Positions 1-7,687 of a DNA stretch of 7,812 nucleotides are shown here, piece by piece. The notes under the pieces are model-generated. The model was not told the DNA's origin and searched no databases. It was given only the letters and a program-made list of their open reading frames with translations. This DNA is from Campylobacterota bacterium (GTDB lineage Bacteria; Campylobacterota; Campylobacteria; Campylobacterales; Sulfurovaceae). The stretch is taken from positions 1 to 7,812 of the forward strand of contig JAADEA010000110.1 in NCBI GenBank assembly GCA_013153675.1. The letters run 5' to 3'. Both the position numbers and the translations under genes were made by a program. Numbering within the stretch: the first letter of the stretch is position 1; each line of letters begins with the position of its first letter.

Positions 1-148
1 TCTCTTTTATCTTTTTAATAGAAAAACTCTTATCTCTATATTGAGCAATCTCTATATTTAAACTATTTAAAAATTTTATATAATCTCTTAGATCAATACT
101 ATATAAATCTAAAAGATCCCTATCAATTAGGGCATAAATCTTTTCTAT
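1..148 (-). CDS. thiE: Probable thiamine-phosphate synthase, N-terminal part (partial)
   Basis: This is the first 49 codons of a gene whose 3' part lies beyond the window. ThiE joins HMP-pyrophosphate and hydroxyethylthiazole phosphate to make thiamine phosphate in the cytoplasm. Visible support is an N-terminal strand (KIYALID, about residues 3-9) and the motif IAQYRDKS (about residues 34-41). The latter matches the conserved QxRxK of the ThiE/TenI TIM-barrel family, which contacts substrate. The reading frame has an in-frame TAG at 158-160 and no ATG, GTG or TTG anywhere in the visible part. I place the start at ATA (146-148) because AGGAG ends six bases upstream and only one base separates it from the accD stop. 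TenI-like proteins share the fold, so the product could be a TenI-type paralogue. With only about a quarter of the protein visible, family membership is likely but not certain. Confidence 0.7.
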   Translation of the reverse strand, partial: MEKIYALIDRDLLDLYSIDLRDYIKFLNSLNIEIAQYRDKSFSIKKIKE

Positions 149-149
149 T

Positions 150-989
150 TTAATCTCCTAAAAAAGCTTTTAAAAATTTAACTAATGTCTCTTTAAGAGA
201 AGATCTATCAACTACTAAATCTATTAGACCATGTTCTAATAAAAATTCGGCTCTTTGAAACCCCTCTGGCAAATCTGCTCCAATTGTCTGTTTAATTACC
301 CTTTGCCCAGCAAATCCTATTAGAGCATTTGGCTCAGCCATAATAATATCTCCAAGCATTGCAAAAGAAGCGCTAACTCCTCCCATTGTAGGATCTGTTA
401 AAATAGATATATAAGGAAGCTTTGCTTGATGGAGTCTATATAAAGCAGCAGCGGTCTTACTCATTTGCATTAAAGAAAATGTACTCTCTTGCATTCTTGC
501 ACCACCACTTGCAGAGACAATTACCAAAGCACTTTTATTCTCAATTGCCCTATTAATTGCTCTTACAATCTTTTCTCCTTCTACTGAGCCAAGACTTCCT
601 CCCATAAAGGCAAAATCAAATACTACCAACTCTACATTATATCCACCAATCTTACAGCTACCACTAACTGCTGCAGATTTCCTTCCTTCACACTTTTCCT
701 TTGCTTCTTCAATTCTCTTTTTATAACTCTTTTTATCTACAAACTTTAATGGATCAATTGGTTCTAAATCTTTATCGTGCTCTACAAAAGTTCCCTCATC
801 TGCTAAAAGCTCTATTCTCTTAGCAGCTCCTATTCTAAAGTGGTGATTACACTTTGGACATACATTATTTTTTGCTTCTATCTCTTTATAATACATTAAA
901 GATTGACAATTTGGACATTTAACCCAATGGCTTGGAGCTTTACTATCTTTTGATTGTTTTTTTATACCAAATAAAGAGGCTAAGTTCAT
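150..989 (-). CDS. accD: Acetyl-CoA carboxylase carboxyltransferase subunit beta
   Basis: AccD pairs with AccA to form the carboxyltransferase that moves the carboxyl group from carboxybiotin to acetyl-CoA, giving malonyl-CoA for fatty acid synthesis in the cytoplasm. The 279-residue length is normal. An N-terminal four-cysteine zinc ribbon is complete (C25-x2-C28 and C44-x2-C47). The crotonase-like core follows, with the glycine-rich segments SASGGARMQE (about 159-168) and TDPTMGGVSAS (about 198-208), which in this family help form the acyl-CoA and oxyanion sites. The segment AGQRVIKQTIGADLPEGFQ (about 227-245) is highly typical. The start is fixed by AAGGAG five bases upstream. It overlaps the upstream phosphatase stop by four bases (ATGA), and thiE follows after one base. 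Everything expected is present and the call is firm. Confidence 0.97.
   Translation of the reverse strand: MNLASLFGIKKQSKDSKAPSHWVKCPNCQSLMYYKEIEAKNNVCPKCNHHFRIGAAKRIELLADEGTFVEHDKDLEPIDPLKFVDKKSYKKRIEEAKEKCEGRKSAAVSGSCKIGGYNVELVVFDFAFMGGSLGSVEGEKIVRAINRAIENKSALVIVSASGGARMQESTFSLMQMSKTAAALYRLHQAKLPYISILTDPTMGGVSASFAMLGDIIMAEPNALIGFAGQRVIKQTIGADLPEGFQRAEFLLEHGLIDLVVDRSSLKETLVKFLKAFLGD
155..159 (-). promoter_or_regulatory. Shine-Dalgarno AGGAG for thiE, pointing to an ATA start
   Basis: The minus strand reads AGGAG inside the last codons of accD, then six bases (ATTAAA), then ATA GAA AAG ATT TAT. The spacing is ideal for initiation at ATA (146-148). It is too short for the ATT at 152-154 and rather long for the ATT at 137-139. 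The accD stop TAA (150-152) sits one base before the ATA, so termination-reinitiation coupling is plausible. Confidence 0.65.
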
Positions 990-1714
990 ATATACTCCTT
1001 TATCCCCTCTTCAATTAAAGAAGTTAGCGCTTTATCTTTTGATACTATAACATAATTTTTCCCAATTCTAATATCCATTCCCTCTACCAAAAATAGACCT
1101 GCAGCAAAATCATAAATTCTCACCTCTCCTATATATAGAAAAAAAAGAGCAAATTGAGTATAAGCTAAAGAGAGGGCAACTGCTCCAGGAGATCTAAATT
1201 TTAGACCCTTTTGATCTAAAAAATAAACTACCTTATAATTTTTATAAGCTTTCTCAAAAATACCTATTTTACCCTTTTGAATATGACCATAACTAATTTG
1301 ATTTAGCAAAAAAATATCTATTATCTCTACAGAGCTATCTTCCTTTTTATAGAAATACTCTTTAGTAGCAAAATTACAAACCCCTCCATATATTACTTTT
1401 CCCTCTTTATTATAAAGAGCTACTGAAGAGCCATAATAGGGAAAATTGGATAATAAATTACTACTTCCATCAATTGGATCTATAACAATTTTTAATTCTC
1501 CCTCTCCAAATTCTCCAATCTCTTCAGATACTATCTTCCCATATTTAGAGAGGTGTTTTATAAATATCTCCTCACTTATTCTATCAATTCCATAGCTAAT
1601 ATCCCCTCCAGCTCCCCTTTTAAAAGGAGTCTTTAAGAGAGGATCTTTTAGATATTGAACTTTCTTTATAATCTCTTGATTTGCCCTAATAACACTTTTG
1701 TGAAAATTATCCAT
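986..1714 (-). CDS. Inositol-monophosphatase-family phosphatase
   Basis: This is a 242-residue Mg-dependent phosphatase of the IMPase/FBPase/CysQ superfamily, slightly shorter than typical SuhB. The metal-binding motifs are in order. Glutamates lie in VSEEIGE (62-68). The signature VIDPIDGSSN (77-86) carries D79 and D82. A C-terminal YDFAAG (201-206) corresponds to the family WDxAAG, with D202 kept but Trp replaced by Tyr. The catalytic set therefore looks intact. The substrate cannot be read from sequence: inositol phosphate, 3'-phosphoadenosine phosphate or fructose bisphosphate are all possible. From memory, Campylobacter jejuni also has a member of this family beside accD (inference, not checked), so the pairing may be conserved. 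The start shares a TAATG with the gltD stop. Only a weak AGAG precedes it, which suggests translational coupling to gltD. Confidence 0.85.
   Translation of the reverse strand: MDNFHKSVIRANQEIIKKVQYLKDPLLKTPFKRGAGGDISYGIDRISEEIFIKHLSKYGKIVSEEIGEFGEGELKIVIDPIDGSSNLLSNFPYYGSSVALYNKEGKVIYGGVCNFATKEYFYKKEDSSVEIIDIFLLNQISYGHIQKGKIGIFEKAYKNYKVVYFLDQKGLKFRSPGAVALSLAYTQFALFFLYIGEVRIYDFAAGLFLVEGMDIRIGKNYVIVSKDKALTSLIEEGIKEYI
995..1000 (-). promoter_or_regulatory. Shine-Dalgarno AAGGAG for accD
   Basis: AAGGAG lies five bases before the accD ATG (987-989), within the final codons of the upstream phosphatase gene. It confirms the accD start at the ATGA overlap and gives accD its own strong ribosome entry inside the operon. 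Confidence 0.8.
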
Positions 1715-3099
1715 TACTTATCTCTAAAAGATTTTACAATAGCCTTTGCAGCATCTCTACCATCTTTTGCAGCAGTTACCACTAAATCTGCTCCTCTTTG
1801 ACAATCTCCTCCTGCATATACACCTTTTTTTGTAGTTTCAAAATTCTCATCTACAATAATCTCTCCCCATTTATTTGTTTCAATTCCATTTTCAGATAAA
1901 AATGGATATTTTTGAGGCTCAAAACCTAAAGCAAAAATTACAATATCTGCTGGAACCTTAAATTCACTATTTTTTACCTCTTCTACTCTTCTTCTTCCAC
2001 TCTCATCTGGCTCTGTAAGCCTGGTTTTTATCATCTCAATAGCAACTACCCTATTATTCTCATCTTTTATAACTCTTTTTGGAGAAGCATAAAACTCAAA
2101 CTCTACACCCTCCTCTTTAGCATTTAAATACTCTTTCTTACTTCCAGGCATATTATAAGCATCCCTTCTATATAGACACTTTACACTCTTTGCCTTTTCT
2201 CTTAGTGCTGTTCTTACACAATCCATTGCTGTATCACCACCACCAATTACAACTACATTTTTATCTTTTACATCAATTACTTCATCTACCTCTTCTTTAA
2301 AGAGTCTCTTTTGAACATTTACTAAATACTCCATTGCCAAATAACACCCTTTGGCATCTTCTCCCTCAATTCCGGCTCTTTTACCTTTTGTAGCTCCAAG
2401 CCCTAAAAAGATAGCATCAAATTTATCCAAAAGCTCTTCAAAAGAGATATCTTTTCCAACCTCTACATTTTGATGAAAGATAGCACCAGCTTCCTTTAAC
2501 AATTCTACTCTTCTAAATACCACATTCTTATTTAACTTAAATCCAGGTATTCCATAAGTTAATAAACCACCTGCTCTATTTTGCTTATCAAATATCTCAA
2601 CATCTACACCTTCTCTTAATAAAAATGTAGCAGCAGACAATCCAGCTGGACCAGCTCCAATAATTGCTACTTTTTTATTTAATTTATCTTTAGAAAAGTG
2701 TGGTTTAAAGCCTTTTTTAAATCCCTCTTCAGATATAAATGTCTCAATTGAACCAATTGTAATTGCACCATATCCATCATTTAGAGTACAACTTCCCTCA
2801 CACAATCTATCATGTGGACATACTCTACCCATTATTTCTGGGAAGGGAGAGGATTCATTTGAAATCTTAAATGCAAACTCTAAATCTCTCTCTGCAATAT
2901 TTTTTAGCCATTGAGGTATAAAGTTGTGCAAAGGACACCCATTATGACAATATGGATCTCCACATTGAATACATCTATCAGCCTGCTCACTTGCTTTAGA
3001 AAAAGAGAAGAGCTCATATATCTCATCAAAATCTTTTAATCTCTCTACCACATCTCTTTTTATAGGATCTACTCTTTCTAAATCAAAAAATCTTAACAT
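1714..3099 (-). CDS. gltD: Glutamate synthase (NADPH) small subunit, GltD
   Basis: GltD takes electrons from NADPH onto FAD and passes them through 4Fe-4S clusters to GltB, which forms glutamate. The 461-residue protein has the family's usual length and order. The N-terminal iron-sulfur region has cysteines C43, C46, C51 and C55 (CIQCGDPYCHNGC), then C94, C100 and C104. An FAD-binding Rossmann motif GAGPAG lies at about 148-153, and an NADPH-binding motif GGGDTAMD at about 286-293. A second FAD motif, GVYAGGDC, is at about 426-433. Its ATG overlaps the gltB stop as TAATG, with AGGAGG seven bases upstream. Small-subunit paralogues occur in other oxidoreductases, but direct coupling to gltB makes the GltD role clear. 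Confidence 0.96.
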   Translation of the reverse strand: MLRFFDLERVDPIKRDVVERLKDFDEIYELFSFSKASEQADRCIQCGDPYCHNGCPLHNFIPQWLKNIAERDLEFAFKISNESSPFPEIMGRVCPHDRLCEGSCTLNDGYGAITIGSIETFISEEGFKKGFKPHFSKDKLNKKVAIIGAGPAGLSAATFLLREGVDVEIFDKQNRAGGLLTYGIPGFKLNKNVVFRRVELLKEAGAIFHQNVEVGKDISFEELLDKFDAIFLGLGATKGKRAGIEGEDAKGCYLAMEYLVNVQKRLFKEEVDEVIDVKDKNVVVIGGGDTAMDCVRTALREKAKSVKCLYRRDAYNMPGSKKEYLNAKEEGVEFEFYASPKRVIKDENNRVVAIEMIKTRLTEPDESGRRRVEEVKNSEFKVPADIVIFALGFEPQKYPFLSENGIETNKWGEIIVDENFETTKKGVYAGGDCQRGADLVVTAAKDGRDAAKAIVKSFRDK

Positions 3100-6000
3100 T
3101 ACTCTCCCTCCTCAATCATCTTTAAAGGTATCTTCATATCTTTTGGTCTTACAAGCCAAAAGTTTCTAATCTCTACTCTAAAATTATCTAAAATCTCTTT
3201 TGCTCTTTTACTCTTTGTCTCATTATAAAAGTCTGTTAATAACCTCTTTAAGAAATATCTCTCTATATCTGTATCTTCTGTATCTATTCTAACTGCCTCT
3301 ACCAACTCTTGATTAATATTTTCTACAAATATATGCTCTTTATCATATACAAAAGCAGCTCCTCCTGTCATTCCTGCACCAAAGTTTATTCCTGTCTTTC
3401 CAAGAATTACTATTACTCCACCTGTCATATATTCACATGGATGATCTCCAGTACCTTCTACTACTGCAATTGCTCCAGAGTTTCTAACTGCAAATCTCTC
3501 TCCAACTCTTCCTGCAATATATAATTTACCACCAGTTGCACCATAAAGCAAAGTGTTACCTCCAAGAGAGAACTCCTCTCCACTCTTATCCCCAGTAATT
3601 ACTATCTTTCCTCCATGCATACCTTTTCCAATATAATCATTTCCAGCACCATGCACATAGATATTAACTCCATTTATCAAGAAAGCTCCAAGAGATTGTC
3701 CAGTAGTTCCTTTTAGTTTAATTACTATACTCTTATCTGGTAATCCTTTATCTCCATAATATTTGGCAATCTCTCCAGAGATCAAAGCTCCAAAGCTTCT
3801 ATTTATATTTTTAATCTCTTTTTCTATAAAAGTTTTATTTTTAGGATTTTTAATAGTCTTCATTACCTCTTTTAAGATCTCTTTTTCAAACTCATTTTTA
3901 TCATATGGCTCATTACTCTCTACTACTTTTGTATTATCTCCTTCAATATTTACAAGTAAAGATTCAAGATCAAACTTTTTAGCAAATTCATCATCAATTA
4001 CCTCTAATAGATCAACTCTTCCAATAATATCTTTTAGAGATCTAAATCCAAGGTAGGCTAAAATAGCTCTAATATCCTCTGCTATTAGAGTAAAATAGTT
4101 AATAATTCTCTCAACAGTTCCCTCATAATGATCTCTTAATTTCTCCTCTTGAGTAGCAATTCCTACGCTACATCTATTTGTATGACAAATTCTAAGCATT
4201 TTACAACCAACCATCATTAAAGCAGCTGTTCCAAATGCATAACTCTCAGCTCCAAAAATTGCAGCTTTAATTACATCCATACCACTCTTTAATCCACCAT
4301 CAGTCTCAAGCTCTACAAAACCTCTTAAATTATTGGCTTTTAGGGCATTATGAGCTTCAACCAATCCAAGTTCCCATGGATTTCCAGCAAATTTAATTGA
4401 ACTAATCGGAGCAGCTCCTGTTCCTCCATCTCCTCCAGAGATAATAATTTTATCTGCATAAGCTTTAGCCACTCCAGCTGCAATTGTTCCAACGCCAGCA
4501 GTAGATACAAGCTTAACGGCTACTTTTGCTTCTGGATTTACCTGCTTTAGATCAAAAATAAGCTGTGCCAAATCCTCAATTGAATAGATATCATGGTGAG
4601 GTGGAGGAGAAATTAGAGTAATTCCTGGCACTGTATGCCTTAATTTTGCAATAAGAGGAGATACTTTATGTCCAGGTAATTGTCCCCCCTCTCCTGGCTT
4701 TGCTCCTTGAGCAATTTTTATTTGAATCTCTTGAGCACTTCTTAAATATGCTGGTGTTACACCAAAACGACCTGAGGCTATCTGTTTAATTTTAGAATTT
4801 TTAATACTCTTAAATCTTGCCTCATCTTCACCACCCTCACCAGAGTTACTACTTCCTCCAATTCTATTCATAGCCTCTGCTAAACATTCATGAGCCTCTG
4901 GGGATATAGACCCAAGACTCATTGCAGCTGTACAAAAGCGCTTAAAGATCTCTTCTTTTGGTTCTACCTCTTCAATTGGTATAGGCTTATTTGGACTTTT
5001 TAATTTAAAAAAGTCTCTAATAAATTTTTTATCTCTATTTTCTACCCTATTTTTTAAATCTTGATAATCTTTAAAGTTACCTGTAATTGATGCTTTTTGA
5101 ATAGCTTTTACCATATTTGGATTAAAATCGTGATACTCACTACTATCAATATATTTATAAAAACCTCCAATATTTAGAGGAAATAGTCTCTCTTGTGACT
5201 CTTTACTATATGCTTGAGAGTGATACTTTTTAATTCTCTCTTCTATATCTTTATATGAAAGTCCTTTTAAAAGAGCGTTTGCTCTTGGAAAACACTCTTT
5301 TACAATATCTTCTCCAAGCCCTATAATATCAAAGAGCATTGAGTTTCTATAACAAGATATTGTAGAAATCCCCATTTTAGACATTATCTTTAATAGACCA
5401 AAATTGATAGCTTTTCTTACATTCTTTAATATTGGAGCTAAATTAACATTGCTATCTTTTCTTTTATAATAAGAGGCAACTGTCTCAAATAGTAAGTATG
5501 GATGAATTGCAGAAGCTCCAAAAGCAATTAATACAGCAGCTGAATGTGAGTCAAATACCTCTGCACTAATTGCTATAATACTTGCTAAATGTCTAACTTT
5601 TGCCTCTAAGAGGGCATGATTTAAGCGGCTAATTACCATTAACATAGGCATTGCCATATTTTGGCTATCTACTCCTCTATCATCTAAAATAATAATTCTA
5701 ATATTTTCATTTTTAACATCATCTACAATCTTTTCTACCAAACTATTTAGAGAATCTCTTAAATTACCTTTAAAAGTAGTAGAGTATCTTTTGCTTTTAT
5801 ATGAAGGATCATAATATGGAGTATCCTCCCTTCCAAAATTTTCTAAAATCTCTAATTTTTCAAAAGAGAGTATTGGAGATACTGTCTTAAGTCTCTTTGC
5901 ATGCTCCTCATCTTCTACTAATATATTTCTAAGCTCTCCAAATCCTGTATTTAGACTCATCACAATTTTTTCTCTAATTGGATCAATTGGCGGATTTGTA

Positions 6001-7523
6001 ACTTGAGCAAATTTTTGTTTAAAAAAGTCACTAAAATTTCTTTGAGCTTTTGAAAAGGCAGCTAATGGAGTATCATCTCCCATTGAACCTGTTGCCTCTT
6101 TACCCTCTTTTGCCATTGGTAAAATAACTTGATCAATTACTTCTAATGTATAGTTAAAATATCTCTGCTTTGCCTCTAAATCCTCTTTTTGTGGTATTTT
6201 TATATCACTAAATGGCTCTTCAATATACTCTTGCAAATAGACCATATTTTTATTTAACCATTCACTATATGGAAGACGCTTTTTTAAATAATCATCAATA
6301 TCTTCTGGCTTAAATATTGTTCCATATTTTAAGTCAAGCCCTATCATCTCTCCAGATTGAAGTCTTCCTCTCTCTTTAATCTCCTCATCTGGAATATCTA
6401 AAACTCCATACTCTGAAGAGATAATTAATCTATTATCAGTAGTAACAATATATTTTGCTGGACGAAGACCATTTCTATCTAAAATACATCCAATATATCT
6501 TCCATCTGTCATACTAATTGCTGCTGGTCCATCCCATGGCTCAAAACATGTACTTGTATATTCATAAAATGCTCTTAATTCTGGATCCATATGAGGAGAG
6601 TTTTGCCATGGAGCTGGAATAATAGATCTTGCTGCTTTAAAAAAGTCCATTCCATTAATAATTAAAAACTCAAAAAAGTTATCAACACTTGCTGAATCAC
6701 TAACACCCTCTTGCAAAATTGGCAGTAATCTATTTAACTCCTCTTTTGTAAATACTTCACTTTTTAAATCTTCGCTCTTAGCCTCAACATTAAATCTATT
6801 TGCAGTTACTGAATTTATCTCACCATTGTGTGCAATCATTCTAAATGGTTGAGCAAGTCTCCATTGAGGAAGAGTATTAGTAGAAAATCTTTGGTGAAAT
6901 AGACAAAAAGAGATCTCAAAATCTCTATCTTGTAGATCTTTATAAAACTCAAATATATGAGTGGGCATTACTAAGCCCTTATAAGATATCACTTTACTTG
7001 AAAAAGATGGAATATAAAAAGTTTCATCATCTCTAAAAGCTTTTTCTATCTCTTTTCTTGATAGATAAAGCAGTGCTTCAAATCTTCTAATTCCAATTAT
7101 TGAATTTGGAGCAATAAAAACTTGAGATATTTTTGGAAGAGTACTAATTGCTTGTTCTCCAAGAGCATTAATATCTATTGGTACATCTCTTGTAAATAGC
7201 ACTTTTAAATCATTATTTTCACATATCTCCTTAATAACCTCTAAATCTTCTGCTCTTTTGTGGAAAATAACCCCTACCCCATACATTTGAGGAAGGCTAA
7301 AACCTTTCTCTTTTGCTATTTTATTAAAGAATTTATGGGGCATAGATAATAAAAGCCCACTTCCATCACCTGTTTTCCCATCAGCAGCAATTGCTCCTCT
7401 ATGCATCATTCTTGATAGAGCTTTAACTGCATCTTCTAAATTTTTATGAGAAGCCACATTATCAATTGATGCTAAAAGACCAAATCCACAATTATCTTTA
7501 AATGCTCCAAAATATTCTTTCAT
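3099..7523 (-). CDS. gltB: Glutamate synthase (NADPH) large subunit, GltB
   Basis: GltB hydrolyses glutamine and channels the ammonia to 2-oxoglutarate, giving two glutamates; electrons come from GltD. The 1474-residue length is normal. The order is as follows. A short 11-residue propeptide precedes the nucleophile C12 (DNCGFG). The class II glutamine amidotransferase domain spans about 12-430, with QRFSTNT at 211-217 and HNGEINS at 232-238. A central domain is followed by the FMN and 2-oxoglutarate synthase barrel at about 860-1200 (SGEGGED at 894-900, GGDGGTGAAP at 1030-1039). The 3Fe-4S cysteines are C1107, C1113 and C1118 in CHTNRCSVGIATQ and its upstream flank. A C-terminal glycine-rich beta-helix (GXGXG domain) lies at about 1250-1400. 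The start is supported by AAGG seven bases upstream and by the expected propeptide length. It is the first gene of the operon. All key residues are present. Confidence 0.98.
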   Translation of the reverse strand: MKEYFGAFKDNCGFGLLASIDNVASHKNLEDAVKALSRMMHRGAIAADGKTGDGSGLLLSMPHKFFNKIAKEKGFSLPQMYGVGVIFHKRAEDLEVIKEICENNDLKVLFTRDVPIDINALGEQAISTLPKISQVFIAPNSIIGIRRFEALLYLSRKEIEKAFRDDETFYIPSFSSKVISYKGLVMPTHIFEFYKDLQDRDFEISFCLFHQRFSTNTLPQWRLAQPFRMIAHNGEINSVTANRFNVEAKSEDLKSEVFTKEELNRLLPILQEGVSDSASVDNFFEFLIINGMDFFKAARSIIPAPWQNSPHMDPELRAFYEYTSTCFEPWDGPAAISMTDGRYIGCILDRNGLRPAKYIVTTDNRLIISSEYGVLDIPDEEIKERGRLQSGEMIGLDLKYGTIFKPEDIDDYLKKRLPYSEWLNKNMVYLQEYIEEPFSDIKIPQKEDLEAKQRYFNYTLEVIDQVILPMAKEGKEATGSMGDDTPLAAFSKAQRNFSDFFKQKFAQVTNPPIDPIREKIVMSLNTGFGELRNILVEDEEHAKRLKTVSPILSFEKLEILENFGREDTPYYDPSYKSKRYSTTFKGNLRDSLNSLVEKIVDDVKNENIRIIILDDRGVDSQNMAMPMLMVISRLNHALLEAKVRHLASIIAISAEVFDSHSAAVLIAFGASAIHPYLLFETVASYYKRKDSNVNLAPILKNVRKAINFGLLKIMSKMGISTISCYRNSMLFDIIGLGEDIVKECFPRANALLKGLSYKDIEERIKKYHSQAYSKESQERLFPLNIGGFYKYIDSSEYHDFNPNMVKAIQKASITGNFKDYQDLKNRVENRDKKFIRDFFKLKSPNKPIPIEEVEPKEEIFKRFCTAAMSLGSISPEAHECLAEAMNRIGGSSNSGEGGEDEARFKSIKNSKIKQIASGRFGVTPAYLRSAQEIQIKIAQGAKPGEGGQLPGHKVSPLIAKLRHTVPGITLISPPPHHDIYSIEDLAQLIFDLKQVNPEAKVAVKLVSTAGVGTIAAGVAKAYADKIIISGGDGGTGAAPISSIKFAGNPWELGLVEAHNALKANNLRGFVELETDGGLKSGMDVIKAAIFGAESYAFGTAALMMVGCKMLRICHTNRCSVGIATQEEKLRDHYEGTVERIINYFTLIAEDIRAILAYLGFRSLKDIIGRVDLLEVIDDEFAKKFDLESLLVNIEGDNTKVVESNEPYDKNEFEKEILKEVMKTIKNPKNKTFIEKEIKNINRSFGALISGEIAKYYGDKGLPDKSIVIKLKGTTGQSLGAFLINGVNIYVHGAGNDYIGKGMHGGKIVITGDKSGEEFSLGGNTLLYGATGGKLYIAGRVGERFAVRNSGAIAVVEGTGDHPCEYMTGGVIVILGKTGINFGAGMTGGAAFVYDKEHIFVENINQELVEAVRIDTEDTDIERYFLKRLLTDFYNETKSKRAKEILDNFRVEIRNFWLVRPKDMKIPLKMIEEGE
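3107..3112 (-). promoter_or_regulatory. Shine-Dalgarno AGGAGG for gltD
   Basis: A consensus AGGAGG lies within the last codons of gltB, seven bases before the gltD ATG (3097-3099). It supports the start at the TAATG overlap and implies strong translation of the small subunit, fitting the 1:1 ratio of GltB and GltD in the enzyme. Confidence 0.85.
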
Positions 7524-7530
7524 AAGCCAA

Positions 7531-7534
7531 CCTT
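7531..7534 (-). promoter_or_regulatory. Shine-Dalgarno AAGG for gltB
   Basis: AAGG (within TTTAAGG) lies seven bases before the gltB ATG at 7521-7523. It is a modest but correctly placed ribosome binding site and supports the chosen start. Confidence 0.65.
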
Positions 7535-7551
7535 AAAGAAGTTTTTGATAT

Positions 7552-7567
7552 ATAGGAAACTCCCTAT
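7552..7567 (-). promoter_or_regulatory. Small hairpin in the predicted gltB leader
   Basis: The minus strand carries ATAGG, a six-base loop, then CCTAT: a perfect five-base-pair stem inside the predicted 5' leader of gltB, about 17 bases before the Shine-Dalgarno. A stem this short and AT-rich is weak and could be chance. It has no U-tract, so it is not a terminator. Confidence 0.25.
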
Positions 7568-7578
7568 TATTGGGGTTG

Positions 7579-7584
7579 ATTATA
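7579..7584 (-). promoter_or_regulatory. Probable -10 element (TATAAT) of the gltB operon promoter
   Basis: The minus strand reads GTTTTTAGA followed by a perfect TATAAT. No good -35 box is present: the hexamer 17 bases upstream is TTAGCT. A strong -10 preceded by T-rich sequence is the usual form of the main sigma-factor promoter in Campylobacterota. Transcription would start near 7572, giving a leader of roughly 48 bases before gltB. It is the only good promoter I see for the minus-strand genes, since the downstream ones overlap or nearly touch. Confidence 0.65.
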
Positions 7585-7608
7585 TCTAAAAACTATTTAA
7601 GAGCTAAT

Positions 7609-7630
7609 TACTCCTTTTTGGAAAAGAGTA
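7609..7630. promoter_or_regulatory. Imperfect dyad upstream of the gltB promoter, possible operator
   Basis: The plus strand reads TACTC, an unpaired C, TTTT, a three-base spacer TGG, then AAAA and GAGTA. This gives nine matched pairs around 7620. Relative to the predicted gltB start near 7572 it covers about -37 to -58, where an activator or repressor could bind. It also lies upstream of recO. No known regulator consensus is recognised, so the role is inference. Confidence 0.3.
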
Positions 7631-7670
7631 GTTTTAATCAATCGTTACTAAATTGCACTTTAAAGAAAAT

Positions 7671-7676
7671 TATGAT
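7671..7676 (+). promoter_or_regulatory. Possible -10 element (TATGAT) for recO
   Basis: TATGAT, one mismatch from TATAAT, follows an A/T-rich stretch on the plus strand. It would place the transcription start around 7683, only a few bases before the recO ATG at 7688. A transcript that short would be nearly leaderless, which fits the absence of a Shine-Dalgarno there. An earlier promoter in the intergenic region is equally possible. Confidence 0.3.
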
Positions 7677-7687
7677 ACGTTTATAAA

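Noticed and set aside
150..160. AccD-ThiE fusion by +1 frameshift at GAT TAA, in the manner of prfB
   Set aside because: AGGAG directly abuts the stop region instead of having the prfB spacing, and the P-site GAU would re-pair poorly with AUU after slipping. Reinitiation at the adjacent ATA explains the layout more simply.
159..165. Heptamer T TTT TTA near the accD stop, a possible -1 frameshift site
   Set aside because: A -1 shift reaches a stop (TAG at 145-147) within a few codons and does not enter the thiE frame. The thiE frame is +1 and is closed by TAG at 158-160. The Shine-Dalgarno-like sequence lies downstream of the heptamer, not upstream where it would stimulate slippage.
3309..3524. 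Open frame of 71 codons on the plus strand inside gltB
   Set aside because: It is antisense to the GXGXG-domain coding region of gltB. Its translation is Ser/Tyr/Cys-rich low-complexity sequence with no recognisable motif, as expected from an antisense shadow.
3340..3640. Internal repeats suggested by recurrent Gly-rich segments in gltB
   Set aside because: These encode the normal repeating GXGXG beta-helix turns at the GltB C-terminus and are a standard part of the family, not a DNA repeat element.
3763..4056. Open frame of 97 codons on the plus strand inside gltB
   Set aside because: It is antisense to gltB. The hydrophobic, Phe/Ser-rich translation mirrors the Lys/Glu-rich coding strand. 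I see no supporting ribosome site or family resemblance.
7552..7567. Riboswitch or attenuator in the gltB leader
   Set aside because: The leader is only about 48 bases with one five-pair stem, no terminator-like stem plus U-tract and no short leader peptide, so there is no basis for a riboswitch or attenuator.
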